A DNA stretch of 64,000 bases from Elysia chlorotica (lineage: Eukaryota; Mollusca; Gastropoda; Plakobranchidae), in assembly GCA_003991915.1 (NCBI GenBank), contig RQTK01000050.1, positions 844,227-908,226 of the forward strand, given 5' to 3'. This document shows, one piece after another, positions 11,576 to 36,288 of the stretch (its first letter is position 1; each line of letters starts with the position of its first letter). Made by a program: the position numbers and the translations under genes. The notes under the pieces were generated by a model, which made no database searches, was not told where the DNA came from, and was given only the letters and a program-made list of their open reading frames with translations.

Positions 11576-12671
11576 TGATTACATCAACAACAAAAAAGAA
11601 AAGGTTTTGTAACCACCCAGGGGGAACATTATTTTATATTCGCAATGCAAAAAACAATTTTTAAAAGAGTGATGTATGTCTCAGTGTGTGTACGGAAGAC
11701 ACACACTTAATACATTATGTGACATACCAATAGTTTGAATCCCTAAACTTAAAATAATCAACACTAGCCCGAAAAGTTTCTTTTTGAAACTTAACCCTTG
11801 ATATCATCTACCGGTACATGATACATTACATGTAGTATGTTACACACAAAAAACTTTAACTTTCATGTTAAAAAAAAACAACTAACTGCTTGCTAATGCT
11901 GTTTCAACCAAATTTTTTTTTTTTAAATATCTTTGATTAACACACTTCAAAATCTCTATGGTTTCCTATTGAAAAATATTCAGTCAGGAGCACGAGCTGA
12001 GATTCGATCAGAGGATCTCCTGCATGCCAGCTAAGAGCACTAATTTACTGAGCTTTGTGCCACCCCTCTACAAAAAAACAGAGAATGATGTGATTCTTCA
12101 CATTCTTAGAAGTTTGCTGTGGATTTATAGATCTATACTTATGCATCTAATATAATAGTAACTTCTGCCCATGATGATAGATTTAATTATTCTTCAGAAA
12201 TCACCTTTCTTTAAGGTTTATAATTTTTCTAAAACTGATCTGTCAACCGACACTGTTTTTCAATGCAATGAAAGATTGATAGTAATCATAAAAACACCTA
12301 TTTCTGGCCTATTTTGTGTCCATCTATAGGATGACTGAAATAGCACCAATAATTTATTATTTTCTTGGTCACACAAAAGTTGATAATTTGGCATGACTTA
12401 TTATTTTATAAGCAAATAGGAAATGTGATAAATTTCAAGATAATAGTTTTATATCTTTAGTCCTTTCCCTAAGTTGATGCCTTCAATCTGTATGTTTTGT
12501 AATATTTGATTTTGTTTATTATTGTATCATTTTCATTTGATCCTTTTTTATGTGTTACTAAATGTTTCATACTTTACAATCACTTACCACAGATAAAATT
12601 GAACTAAGCATTGAGTAACCAACTTGGTTGTGAACATGTGGTTGAGATTCATAAGGTATTAATTAGCTACT
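11576..12671. other. ACTR10 3' flank and intergenic DNA
   Basis: AT-rich DNA downstream of the ACTR10 stop codon. A minus-strand AATAAA at 12515-12520, about 150 nt past the stop, is the likely polyadenylation signal. No further coding sequence seen. Confidence 0.5.
12515..12520 (-). promoter_or_regulatory. Candidate polyadenylation signal of ACTR10
   Basis: Canonical AATAAA on the minus strand, about 150 nt after the ACTR10 stop at 12672. Confidence 0.5.
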
Positions 12672-24660
<11,989 letters not shown>

Positions 24661-25392
24661 ACTGACAGGTTATACACCACCAAAGGGATCTGAAAATAGG
24701 ACAAAAAGTGATAGTTTACAAAACAAAATATAAAAATAGACCCAAGATGGCTAAGGAATGACAGTTTGGGTTGTTCGGAGGTATAATCGTCAATCAGCAA
24801 TGGTGATAAGAGATCAAAATACTACCAATCAGGTATTTCTGCAAACCTCTGAACTACATGGAAATAACTAAAAAAAAAAAAACATGTATACATGCATTTT
24901 TTAATGTTCATGTTACCATACTTTCAGCCCTCGCAATTTAAGTTTTCATTTGTTTGTCTCTCTTTATTGTATCATTTTCAATAGTTCCTTGGATGCCAAA
25001 AAGGTAAATCCAAGGATGAAAAAAACTAAGATAAAATTCGTATCTCTGTATTTAAAACTATAAAATGATCGCTGATGAACAAAAAAAGTATGGAATAATC
25101 TAGTATATTGTATATCCGAGGGAGCAGATCAAAATCAAGCAACATACTTCTGACCCACTGCAGTAACTGCAGCTCCCTGATATTTGCATCGCCGCAAAAA
25201 AATGGTGACCAGATCAAAAGTTAGGATTTCCACAGATCCGCAGAGATTAATATAATGATCACTGATCGATTGGGAGTGTCTATGTATACGCACGATTACT
25301 ATACATTATATATATATATATCTATTTTGTAGCATAAATATACATATATATTATTATATATATTGTTTGAAACTCTTTATCGTTTTTACATG
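24661..25392. other. ACTR10 5' flank
   Basis: Upstream of the ACTR10 start codon. It presumably holds its promoter and 5' leader, but I see no diagnostic core element. An AT-rich (TA)n patch lies near 25305-25365. Confidence 0.45.
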
Positions 25393-26066
25393 TACAGTCA
25401 AACCTGACCACTGAAGATCCTGGGTCAAAGTGGTCGTCTTGGACAGGTCAAAACTTTCCCTTCTGAGTTCCCAACCACAAAAATATGTGAGGCGTTTTGT
25501 GCGCTAAATTATTGATGGAGACAATGATCACAGAGTCTGCAAATATATCACTACTCTCGTTCTTTTGGTCTACATTTTTCTCTGTCTCTCTCGCATTCTT
25601 ATATAAGTTATATCTCTTCTATTTTTCCTTTCAGTAGTCCATTTTTCCAATGGCCTTTTTCTTTTCTATCTCTCTCTCTCTCGTCTCTCTCTCTTTTGAA
25701 GTTACAATCCGCCGTTCACCGAGGCCTTCTTGTCTGACACCTGTCTAGACACGCAATCTTCCCAACATCGACGCACTGGCTCGTGGTGGTCAGTGAAGCA
25801 TGTCAAACAAACATACCAAATGTAAAGTCATCTTTTGTTTGCCGCACCTTTCATGGTCAAGACTCGTAAATGATGTTATGGGGTGGTCGCTTCAACAGGT
25901 TAAAGACCATTTTGGTAGAGAAAATAGATGGTCGTGGTCGCGTTGGAGAGGTGGTCGTTTTATGGGGTGCATTTATATAGTAAAAAATTAAGGGGGTGGT
26001 GGATAGCTGGTCGCTTGACCAGGTGGTCGTCTTAGACAGGTGGTCGCTTGAGCAGATTTGACTGTA
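25393..26066. mobile_element. Non-autonomous inverted-repeat element, mariner-like (MITE)
   Basis: The left end TACAGTCAAACCTG (25393-25406) is the inverse of the right end CAGATTTGACTGTA (26053-26066) with one mismatch. Taking TA as the target-site duplication, the element is CAGTCAAACCTG...CAGATTTGACTG, about 670 bp, matching the CAGT start and TA target of Tc1/mariner elements. The interior has repeated GTGGTCG motifs near both ends and no transposase. Confidence 0.65.
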
Positions 26067-26943
26067 ATTTTCCAAATCTTGTTCTACACTCTACACGTAG
26101 TGTTTTTTGGCAAATTTTGCTGGTGTTTTGGTTCAAATAAAATTCTTTGGTATGACCATCGAATAGATTATGGAGCTAAGATCTATCCTTATTTAACATT
26201 TCCTTGGTCTAAATAAAAGATTACTGTGTTCTAATTCTATGTAAAATAATCGCGATTAACAGTGCTCAAATGCCCATTATTTAGACAGAAACATCTAAAG
26301 GCCTAGATACAAAACTACAAATTTGGAGACATAATTTATATCGGTCTTATAGGCTCAGCCCAACTTGCATATCTATCTACATAATAACTTCAGAATCTAG
26401 ATCTAAAGTGCACAAAGACACTCTTACTTTTACACTTATGTTTTATCATACAAGCAAAGCAAGTATAATCATTATGATTAGATCTTTCTTTAGAAATAAT
26501 CTTTACCTGTACGAACAAAAATCTAAATCTAGTTGATAGTAGATCTAATCTAGATTTAGATCTAGATCTTGCAATCTTCTAGCGTCTAAATCTAGATCTA
26601 GAATCTGCAAATAATTATAATTATCTTATTACTTCTTTTGAGTCCAGATTGAAAGTAGAGAAAGTCAAAACAAACTGCCAGCACTGAGTTGCCCCTTGCA
26701 CACTGCACAGCACACTTGCAACACGTAGTCGTAGTCGTACAAGGGGAATCGGCGTATCACACAAAATTTAGATTCGAACACACATAATGGTTGATGCTCA
26801 ACCATAAGGTGTTTTATCTTAGACTAGTCTACTCAAATTGTGTGTGTGTGTGGGGGGGGGGGGGGGGGCGAACTGGCTCATGATAGAGTTTTGGTCTTCA
26901 GATCAGGAGGTCTGCGTAACTAATTAACTAATTCCACGATCGC

Positions 26944-27090
26944 AGTATAATGTGACCGGCTGAGACAGGAGTCATGGTATCCCTTCCCTGTCTCGTGTGT
27001 GGCAGTACATAAAATTATCAGACGTAAGTCTTGGGTCCGTCGCCGTATAGGACTCCCTACAGGAACCTAGGAGACTTCTAACCCAATAAA
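26944..27090 (+). repeat. SINE body and tail fragment
   Basis: TGTGACCGGCTGAGACAGGA and the TCTCGTGTGTGGCA block match the family body. The tRNA-like head is missing, and the tail differs after GTCCGTCGCCGTATAGGA, a block also found near 53825-53845. Confidence 0.7.
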
Positions 27091-27524
27091 GAACACCTAG
27101 TCTACTCAATACTCTTATTTCTCTATTCATCTTGTTCTGGTTTCTTCACAAAAAGTTTATTTTATAGAAATCGCGTGGATGTGTGCATATTGAATGATTG
27201 GCATCGGTGTAAGATAGCCATACAAAGGTTTATTTAAACACCCGTGCATATGTTTCCGTCTTCTTGTGGCAACTCCCATGCTCAGGGAACGTTTCATATG
27301 TAGGCCTACCACTCATCTACCCCTCTCCTCCTCGTTGTTCATCATTCTCCTTCTTTGGTCGACCCCTTTCACGGTACGCGTACACTACAATAAAATGCCA
27401 TTTATGGATAGTCGGTGAGCTAAGCTTATTTGTTTAAGCCCTAATTCGATGGGTTTGGATACTGCTGTATTTAAAAAACACACACGATCCGAAATACTTA
27501 TAAATCTGTGAGTTGCTGGGTTTT

Positions 27525-27560
27525 GTGTGTGGGGTGGGGGGGGGGGGGGGGGGGGGGGGT
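27525..27560 (+). repeat. Poly-G run
   Basis: Over 20 consecutive G after GTGTGTGGGGT. Similar long G-runs occur at about 26850-26868 and 39857-39881. Confidence 0.9.
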
Positions 27561-28161
27561 AGACGGTCCCTTAGGAGCTTAAAAATAATATTATAGCCAC
27601 TGCGCTTGTCAAAAGGGAACCACCGGGCGATGGCTTTTCAAGGTAATGGTTACAATACAAGTTAAAAGTATTACACCGTTCATTGAGTGATAAACTGATA
27701 TATAGCTCCAATGGCAAAAGAACTTGGCACAAAATTTATGTGACTACTCCTAGGAGTCCTAGGCTCTTAAAGTCAATCACTAGGCTACAAAATTGTGGAA
27801 CCGCACTACAAATTTAATATACCCGATACTTGTGACGGTGCTCGATATCACTTGGAGTTATTCGACTACTGCGGAGCACAGCTTCTCTAACGACACGGCA
27901 ACACGGGCGAAGGCCAAGATCTATCTCCTGACTGGCCCAGCTCTCGAAACCGGTTCAGTACTTCCTCAAAGTGACGTCACACTTGAAGTTATGTGTGTAC
28001 ACAGTCACTACACATTAGATTAAAAAGCTCGGACTGTGACTGGGAGTGACTGGGAGCCAAATCAGCCAAAAGCCCTTTTGGAAACTAAACTTCTTGGGAC
28101 ACCAAATTGTCTGACTGTCAGTGTGGAAAATCTGGAATCTGAACATTCCTGAATTATTATA

Positions 28162-31100
28162 ATGGTAAGTGAAGAAGGAAGAATAAAAGAATCTCTTAAT
28201 TAAAGATGTAAAGATTCTCACATCGAGGGTGTGAAATGTTGAGTTTCTAAAGGACTAGAATCTAGATTTAGATCTAGGGTAGAATGCACAAACATGACGT
28301 AACTTACGTCTCGTCATTAGCCTTCTTATTCTCTATTATTGTTAAGAGGATAGCTGCACATACATAATAGTAAATATAGATGGGTATGATAGACACACTT
28401 ATTTAAACTAGAGGTTGGGTTGGAGAGGGGAACCTATAATTATCTATAATCACACCCGAAATGGTCTGTTGTTGAATCTTGTTTGCAAGCTAATGACAAA
28501 AGTAATACTTTTACTCCATAGGCTACTTGTAATTTTAAAGTTATTAATCAGTTGGAAATAAATCACATTTTTAAGTAATCAAATTCAAAGTAAATTCATG
28601 TATGAAACTAAAAGAATATGTTTCAGTTGCTATTGAAAGATTTTTTTGTAATTTTATCTTCTTTTTGTCCACAGGCAAAGACAGCTTTGAAACGAGAAGG
28701 TATTGATATATTAGTCATCTAGATCGGATGAGGCATGAGTGTCCCCAAAATGTTTGAGTAAAAGTCAATTGAAGATTTTGAAAAACTTGTTATTTTATTA
28801 ACTTTTTAGACATATTTCCTTAAATGCAATTGCAATGTTTCTTTTTTTTATAACAATAATTGTTGGAATGGCGAGAGATTTGAAAATCCCTGTTTTCTCT
28901 CTATGTGCACCCTATAGTTTATTAAAGAAATTACGAAAACCCAAATGGGTTAATCCTTCTAAATACGAGAAGTGAGATCGTAGACTTATCTGCTCTTTAA
29001 AACCTTTTTTTTTAATTTGAGAAAGGTGAAGAAAACACCTCCTCAGACATTCACAACATGAGTGCCATATGTGGTCATTCTGTGGTACCCCAAACCTGGT
29101 TCCGACACTTTTCCCCAACAACATTGACATTAGTGACATCCCCGCCCGACCCTATGCAGCTCTTGCTGTATTATCACTGTCAAGAAAGCTGTTTAATGCA
29201 AGTTTAAACAGTGGATCAGCCAAGCCCATCACTAGTGCTGTACCATAATTGCATAAAAGGACTTTGCCTCGCATCAAACACTTACGAATTGCAATTTACA
29301 AAGAGGTCATAATCAAGTTACAAAAAATTTGGGCACAATTTTCCTCTTTCAGAGGCTCTACCTATTACCCCTAGTCCCTCAGTGATCCAGCTCTACCTAT
29401 TACCCCTAGTCACTCAGTGATCCGACTCTCCGTATTACCCCTAGTCACTCTGATCTGACTCTCCGTATTACCCCTAGTCACTCAGTGATCCGACTCTCCC
29501 TACTACCCTTAGTCACTCAGTGATCCGACTCTCCCTACTACCCTTAGTCACTCAGTGATCCGACTCTCCCTACTACCCTTAGTCNNNNNNNNNNNNNNNN
29601 NNNNNNNNNNNNNNNNNNNNNNNNNNNNNNNNNNNNNNNNNNNNNNNNNNNNNNNNNNNNNNNNNNNNNNNNNNNNNNNNNNNNNNNNNNNNNNNNNNNN
29701 NNNNNNNNNNNNNNNNNNNNNNNNNNNNNNNNNNNNNNNNNNNNNNNNNNNNNNNNNNNNNNNNNNNNNNNNNNNNNNNNNNNNNNNNNNNNNNNNNNNN
29801 NNNNNNNNNNNNNNACTACCCCTAGCCACTCAGTGATCCGACTCTCCGTACTACCCCTAGTCACTCAGTGGTCCAGCTCTTCCTACATGTACTCTAATTC
29901 ACTCTCAGTGATCCGACTCTCCCTATTACCCCAATCCACTCAGTGATTTGGCTCTCCCTATCACTCCTAGTCACTTGGTGATTCTGCTTTCCCTATTACC
30001 CCTTTTTAGTGGACAAGTGGATTGCCTAATGTCTAACGATGCCAAATCCACCCCATCACAATAGGCCTATCACTTAAAGTTTCTCAGACACCAGGCAAAA
30101 GCCAACCTCTTGGGCCCCTCACTTTTGCCTCTAGTTCCAGAGAAGAATGATCGGCGATCACATAATAATGAAACAGTGACTCGTAGAACTAGAATGAAAC
30201 AGTGACCTGTGCCTAAGTGGAATGGAACAGTTGTAGGAGTGGAATTAAACTTTTCATTCTCTTAATTCCTAATCATGCAAAAACCGTGATGCGGTGTGCC
30301 AAACACATCTTAGAACACACAGTGAAATGTTATTAGATTTAAGCCTTGTTGGTTTATAAATTAATAAGTTAGTTTTATATTTTTTGTCCTTTGAATGTAG
30401 TAAGTAAAATTTATGCAATTGTAACAAGTTCTTACTTATCAAGTTATTTTATTCTTCAGAACTGCAAGAAGCATTCACCATGAACTGCTCCGCTGAAAAT
30501 ACCATTCCACCAAGCAAGCTTGGTATAGTTATTCGCTCCATTGGACGTGCACCCACGGAGGCCCAGCTCCAGTCTCTATGTCGAGAGTTTGAAAGCAAAG
30601 GTTGGAAGATATTATTTGAATGTTTACAGATAAATACAATTTACTACTGATAACTAGAAGCTTTGTCATAATGAGATGGAGCCGTTTAAAATGTCTGTAA
30701 CAGTGGAATCTGCTATGAACCTCTTAGGGACAGTTCAGGTTGCCAATGGCTAACATCTTAGATTTACGGGTTAGATGTGGAGCTGTAGCCATACGATTAC
30801 GATACTATTACCACTAGAGATAGTCTAGGTTTGTTTTATGCCCAAGTTTTTTTATACAGTACACCTCAGACTCACTACTCAGCAAACTTTCTTGTTTATT
30901 TTCTGTCGTTTGTGTTGAATGCATGGTTTGTTGACATCATCGTTCAGTGCCGGCAATAAAGTGCCTCCACCATCATATAATTGTACCTACATGGTGCTGA
31001 GTCAGCAACTGCCCTTACCTCTATTTTACCAAATTTTTACTGCCTCCTCTCTTTCAAACAAACACACACATCCCTCATTTTTAAAATGTGACGCCTTTGT

Positions 31101-33081
31101 TTCCTTTAATTTTATTCCTTACATGATTGGCGCCCATTTGTTGGTTGCCACTCCTCAACTTCATCCCTTGGGTGCCCATTTTTCATTCTTGGATCCACCC
31201 CTTTTTACTGTACACAGTTTGATGTTAGTTATAGATTTATTATTCTTTCTGTGGTGCTAACTAGATCATTATTTTTTAGTAACTTTACCGAACCTTTTTG
31301 CCTAAAGCTGCATATCATTTGGAATCACAAACCATAACCCCTTGATAGACATTTACTGAACTCTGGTCTGCCAACTTTTTTTTAAACTAAAAATATTTAA
31401 TGAATATTGGCACCACTGATTCTTTGATATCTGACCAGAAGGTCTTTTGTGATTTAATTTTAACTAGATCCAGTGTATGGTTAACAACTCTGTGAGCTTG
31501 TCAACATGTCTAGGTTATTTTATCTGAGGGTAGATAGGAGTTTAGTTTGTTGGATCAAAGTTTGCTACAGACAAAGGAGAGAAAAAAATTTGGGATTTTT
31601 ATGTGTTCCTTGAACCTGAGTGTTTTATATTAGAGTTGTAGTTTGTACTCTGATAATAATTAAACAATAACTGCAGTAAAAAAAAAAAAGAAAAAAGAAA
31701 GGGATTGATACCTCAGAAAAGCCATAGTTGATCTTAAAGGGTGTTTATTTTGAGCAGATTCTACTATTATACTTTCTGTATTTCTGGGTTAACTCTTTAC
31801 TCACCCAACTCGATACTGTCTCTTTAGAGCTATAAAAGATATCTGTTTTCTCAACATAATCATTTAAACCTTAGTTGTGAAGCAAAGATATAATTTGATA
31901 AATGACAAAAACATATTTTGGGTCCAGGTGTGAGAGCCTTGAATTGTCAACAAGTGGAAGCCATCATCAATAAATATGGATTTCTTCCTGAAACACCAGA
32001 TGCTCTGAGAGAGGCTTTCAGGTAAATTTCAATTTCGTTTTTTTTTCAGCACAATGTTTTGTGTGTGCACAAAATAATAAAGGAGTAACTTTTGATTTTA
32101 ACCTCAAAAGGGGAAAAGTTAACTCTAATGAACATAAATTTAAGGCATACACTTTTCTTTTTTTTTTTTCATAATAGTAGTAGTAGTTCTTTCCTCTTTT
32201 TTTATCTATGAAAATTATAGAACTTTTGATTTAATAACTTAAACACTGGTTTGATACTCTCTCAGGTTGTCTTGTTCCTTGCTGGTTGGATTTTTCTGAT
32301 TGGCTAAGACAGAGATGTCTATGTTTGTGTGTATGTATCTCTCTTTCTCTCATTCACATACTGTAATATACAGACACAATCTCTATCTCTCATGCCCATT
32401 TAATTTTTTGTTTCGTTTTCTCCTTTCAAGGATTTTTGACAAAGAGGGAAATGGTTTGATCAGTGCATCTGAGCTTCGTCACATACTTTGCAACCTAGGT
32501 GAGAAGCTGACAGATGAAGAAGTGGACGAGATGGTCAGAGAAGCGGACCTCACAGGAGATGGCCAAATAAATTTTGAAGGTAGGATAAAGACACAGTTGA
32601 TTGCTTATCATCATGGAAAATGTATGTTTGATGTTTGAAAGATGATGATGGCTATATATTTTATGTATTAAAATTTGGCCGACAAACTAGTGTTAAATTA
32701 TTGAATGCTTAAAATTGGTACGTTTATTTCTTACATTTTTAACACTTTCCAATCATAATAGGAAACGCAATGCTCTCTAATCACAATTGAAATTTTATAG
32801 CATAGTAAATTGGAAAAAAAAGGGCTGCATGTCAACTATTTTCAAACTAGATGATTCATTTGATAAAAGAAAACAACTAATGACATGAACAACTTGTGAT
32901 CATTTTTACTGAAATTACATCGTTATGGTAATACCAAATTTTTTATATTCCATCCAAAACCTGTGTGTGGGTCCCTTTTTTTATGAAAATTGTTCTCAAT
33001 GGAAGTTAATACTGCACTAAAACATTTTTTTTGTCTTTTTTTTTTTCAGAATTTGTGAGGATTCTGGAGCCTGGGCAATAA
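28162..33081 (+). CDS. Divergent calmodulin-like EF-hand protein
   Basis: Six coding exons keep phase: 28162-28164 (the ATG alone), 28675-28699, 30460-30600, 31928-32021, 32431-32579 and 33050-33081, giving 147 residues. The first intron directly after the ATG (ATG|GTAAGT) is typical of calmodulin genes. The C-terminal lobe is close to calmodulin: EF3 loop 91-102 ([12 protein letters not shown]) and EF4 loop 127-138 ([12 protein letters not shown]) keep the calcium-binding positions, joined by [14 protein letters not shown]. The N-terminal lobe keeps calmodulin's spacing (EAF..., LG.V.RS.G..PTEA.LQ), but both loops have lost the acidic ligands (about 18-29 and 54-65). The protein should bind calcium only through its C-lobe. 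The donor after exon 3 (GTTGGA) is weak. Partner and role are unknown; it could be a sensor or a light-chain-like subunit. Confidence 0.88.
29356..30004. repeat. 35-bp minisatellite in the calmodulin-like gene's intron 2
   Basis: Tandem units of CACTCAGTGATCCGACTCTC plus CCTACTACCCTTAGT (35 bp). Units are most regular next to the gap and more diverged toward both ends. It is interrupted by the N run, so the copy number is unknown. Confidence 0.9.
29585..29814. other. Assembly gap (230 N)
   Basis: Run of N inside the 35-bp tandem array. The size is probably an estimate, because the array would be hard to assemble. Confidence 0.95.
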
Positions 33082-35696
33082 GGAGGAAAATGTAGAAGCA
33101 AACATCATAAATAAGTTCAAACATTCCAATGTCTGTTTATCCTACTTCACTTGATGACATTGTGGCCTAATCATTATATAATCCCATTATATGAATGCTT
33201 GATACAAGAAATTGTATTAGCACAACATATTACAAAAGTAGCAATTTGTTAAGAATTACTTTTCATTTATTCAAACATCATTTTGTAAACCTCAAGATGT
33301 GATTCAAAATAAATATACTTTTGTTCAGCTCTTAACAATAACAAGGTGTAAGTGTAAATACCCATACTGTTTCTCACGAGTCTGATTGTCCAACACTTCT
33401 TTCGGTTGAACCAGGAGTTGTCACATGTATGTTAAAATATATATATATAAATTTTTCATGAGTCAATTTTTATTCTCATCATATATCATAAAATTCGTGT
33501 GTGATTGGTGTTACTGTCAGATTTTTATTTGTTTGGTCATACTCTTTTAAGTTTTCAATTTATTTTGATGTGAGACGTTCCTCTGAAATGACTGCTTCGT
33601 GGATCCTATGGTCTCTATTTTCACCTGCATTTGACTTGATGGGTTTGCGACTCGGTGCCCAACAAAATAATCTTACTTAAAAATTGCTTGGGAAACTAAT
33701 CAATATGGTATGCACAATAGTTTGTGCAGAGATACTCCTGCCAATTATATCTTTTGTCTACATTTACATAGTACGCTGGGCAACAAATAAATCCAATGTA
33801 AATGATTGGATGCCAACAAGGTGATTTTGATGCCATTCACTAAAGATTTTTAGGTGAAAGTTCAGTATGGTACTCAGTACTATCATTTTGAGATATTGAA
33901 CTCACTGAAGTTTAATTATAGGCCTTTATGTTGCAGTCACAGTGCTATAGACTCATGATGTATGTACCAGCTAATATAGCTAGCTAGCCAGTTAGTGACG
34001 GTTGAGAGAGTTATACATACATTTAGATTTTAATTGTTTCAGTATTGTATTGAAAAGCTGGGTCTTGTTTAATATTAACATTAGACCATAGAAACATATT
34101 TTATGTGGGATTTTTATGAAGGTTGTGTGTAAAACTGTGATGGGACTAGCAGGATGTAGGTCTATTGATTGTGCAAAACACTACATTAATTTAAAGTCTA
34201 GGAATTTTTTTTTCCTTAATCGCAATTCGCAATGTATAAACTATTTTTTTTCATGTATTGATATTTAAGACTTATTTTTCTGAATATATGAAGCTCTTTG
34301 AATCAATATTTAGTAGCATTATGCTTACATCATGTACATTATGTACTGCTGACCTCATGCAAAGCTTCCATTTTTCTTAAGTTTACATAGCAATTTTTGT
34401 CTAGCTCTTCCAAAAAACACATGTGAAAGAGTGTCTACCAAGGATGCAATTTTTTTTTTTAAACCCAATTGAGTAATTAATAGAAAAATCAAATACAGTG
34501 TAAACCTGTAAGTTTTAACATTAATTTTATTGTACGTTTATACTCTATCAACATAAATTTCCAACTATTCTCTCCGGAATCATTTTCCCTGTCTTTTTAT
34601 AGCTTACCCACCCGTCTTTATTTTTTTCTATTTTATGTACACGTTACTTAGTATCAGCCTTGTTTCATCAAATCCTAAGAGAATGAAATATTAGTGAACT
34701 AAGTGTAAGATATTAAGATTTAATCAAATTAAGATCACATTTTATTTATTTTTGTAATCAAATAAGATAATAAAGAATGGTGGAATACTGCTACCTAAAA
34801 TTGTTTTAATTTAATTTTTTTTCTTTGCTGTTCTGTTTGTCTCTCTGGGGAAACTCTCTTTCAGTCCCAAAATGCTCTCTCTCCCTAACTTTCAAACATG
34901 GGCAAAGAGTGCACAGAAAAGGCAAAAACAAAAATGACAAAGAAGAAATAGAGAGGTTGACAAGATTTGAATAACATGGGGACAAAGCAAATCAAGACTT
35001 ACTTTATCTCCAGATACATATCAGAATACCATTGACATAGGGCCTAAGTAGCAAAACAAAAATTTAAAGCTATTGGAAATGACAATATTGGTACACTGAT
35101 ACAGCCTCACCTAGGGTGATGTGAGGACAAAATCACAACTAGGCGACCAGTAGCATAGAATTAGAAGGCTTACAGCACAACCTCATAGGCCTTTTTGGTT
35201 TATTCAAAGGTAAGCAGTCACTTGATGTGTTTGTGTCTGAGAGACGAAAAAAAGTTTGGAATGACCCATTCTGGTGTACAGCTCAAATCTGTCTTGCTTT
35301 TTCTTTAAGGAAAATTATTATTTTTATATCAAAATTGTTTTGAATCATGAAGAAGTGAATTAGCACAGTGTCAAATTGAGCATTCTCAATTATATTATAA
35401 AGGGAAAAACTGATTTATCAGATGTCTAATTCAGTTGAGTGTAGTGAAAATCCCTTCCAAATTTCATTTACTTTACAAGTACATGTACTGATACATTATC
35501 TAGATGATCTACATGTGCTGTATTCATAATTACATATTCTATGTACTCTACAAACATTTGGCAAACTATGCTAATGCACTCAGTCTCCACTTGTTTAAGT
35601 ATTTTTTTAATATAATCAATTTCAGAAAATCGCATTTTGCCATTAATGTTGACTCTGGGTATTGTCATAATTATATAAAAATTACCATTCATTTAT
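33082..35696. other. 3' UTR and intergenic DNA
   Basis: Follows the calmodulin-like stop codon. AATAAA at 33308-33313 is the first polyadenylation signal. The rest is AT-rich without coding potential. Confidence 0.5.
33308..33313 (+). promoter_or_regulatory. Candidate polyadenylation signal of the calmodulin-like gene
   Basis: Canonical AATAAA about 230 nt after the stop codon. Confidence 0.5.
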
Positions 35697-35700
35697 TTAA

Positions 35701-36284
35701 CCCTAATCGTATATCGTGTTTTCCCATCTGAACCATATGTCGGGGGTACATTTCGACTCCATGTGTCGTACAGAGGGGAACAAAAAGGCAATCCTATATG
35801 TGCATCATGGGGTACATTTCAACCCCATGTTCGGTAAAGGGGAAAATTATATATCATATATGTATGCACATCTGTATGTAGGGGGTAACTTTTGACCCCC
35901 ATTTACTTCAGACCTTTAAAATGATTTTATTAGTGCCAATCTCATAAATCAAACTTTCATGATATTTTTTTTTACGGTTTGTTCACGCTTTCGCAAGGAA
36001 GTGGAAGAAATTTTTCTTAACATATGGTTAGTAATAATAAGTTAACTTCTTCAAAGATAAGGGATCGAAATCAAACAACGTTTGTCAAAAACATTTATGT
36101 TTGAAAATGATTGATGGTCAATTACGTATTTAGCCTTTTGCTGCTAGTCAGACACAGTCATTTGGAGATATGAATGACTGAGGAATACATAAAAGTTTCT
36201 CGATTAAATTCCTACCACAAGTTTAGTATACCAGAGAATAACTGACCCCCGGAGTTGAAAATTACCCCCGACGTACCATTAGGG
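35701..36284. mobile_element. Non-autonomous piggyBac-like inverted-repeat element (MITE)
   Basis: Left flank TTAA (35697-35700) is followed by CCCTAATCGTA. The right end TACCATTAGGG is followed by TTGA (36285-36288), one change from TTAA. The CCC...GGG ends and TTAA target are the hallmark of piggyBac elements. Subterminal sequence is also inverted-repeated (GTCGGGGGTA...ACTCC on the left, GGAGTTGAAAATTACCCCCG on the right). There are further internal repeats of a GGGGTACATTT...CCCCAT motif. It is 584 bp with no transposase. Confidence 0.7.
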
Positions 36285-36288
36285 TTGA

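Larger units (their letters stand above)
26067..28161. other. Intergenic DNA between two divergent genes
   Basis: Contains TCTAGATCTAGA-rich stretches (26520-26610), a TG/G run (about 26839-26868), a SINE piece, and a poly-G run (27537-27559). The regulatory regions of ACTR10 and the calmodulin-like gene should lie here, but no core promoter element is convincing. Confidence 0.45.

Noticed and set aside
29356-30004. Regularly repeated 35-bp units considered as a CRISPR-like array
   Set aside because: Units are contiguous with no unique spacers and lie in a eukaryotic intron. It is a minisatellite.
30919-31260. 113-codon plus-strand frame inside the calmodulin-like gene
   Set aside because: Lies in intron 3, has no recognisable domain, and its composition is like flanking intron DNA.
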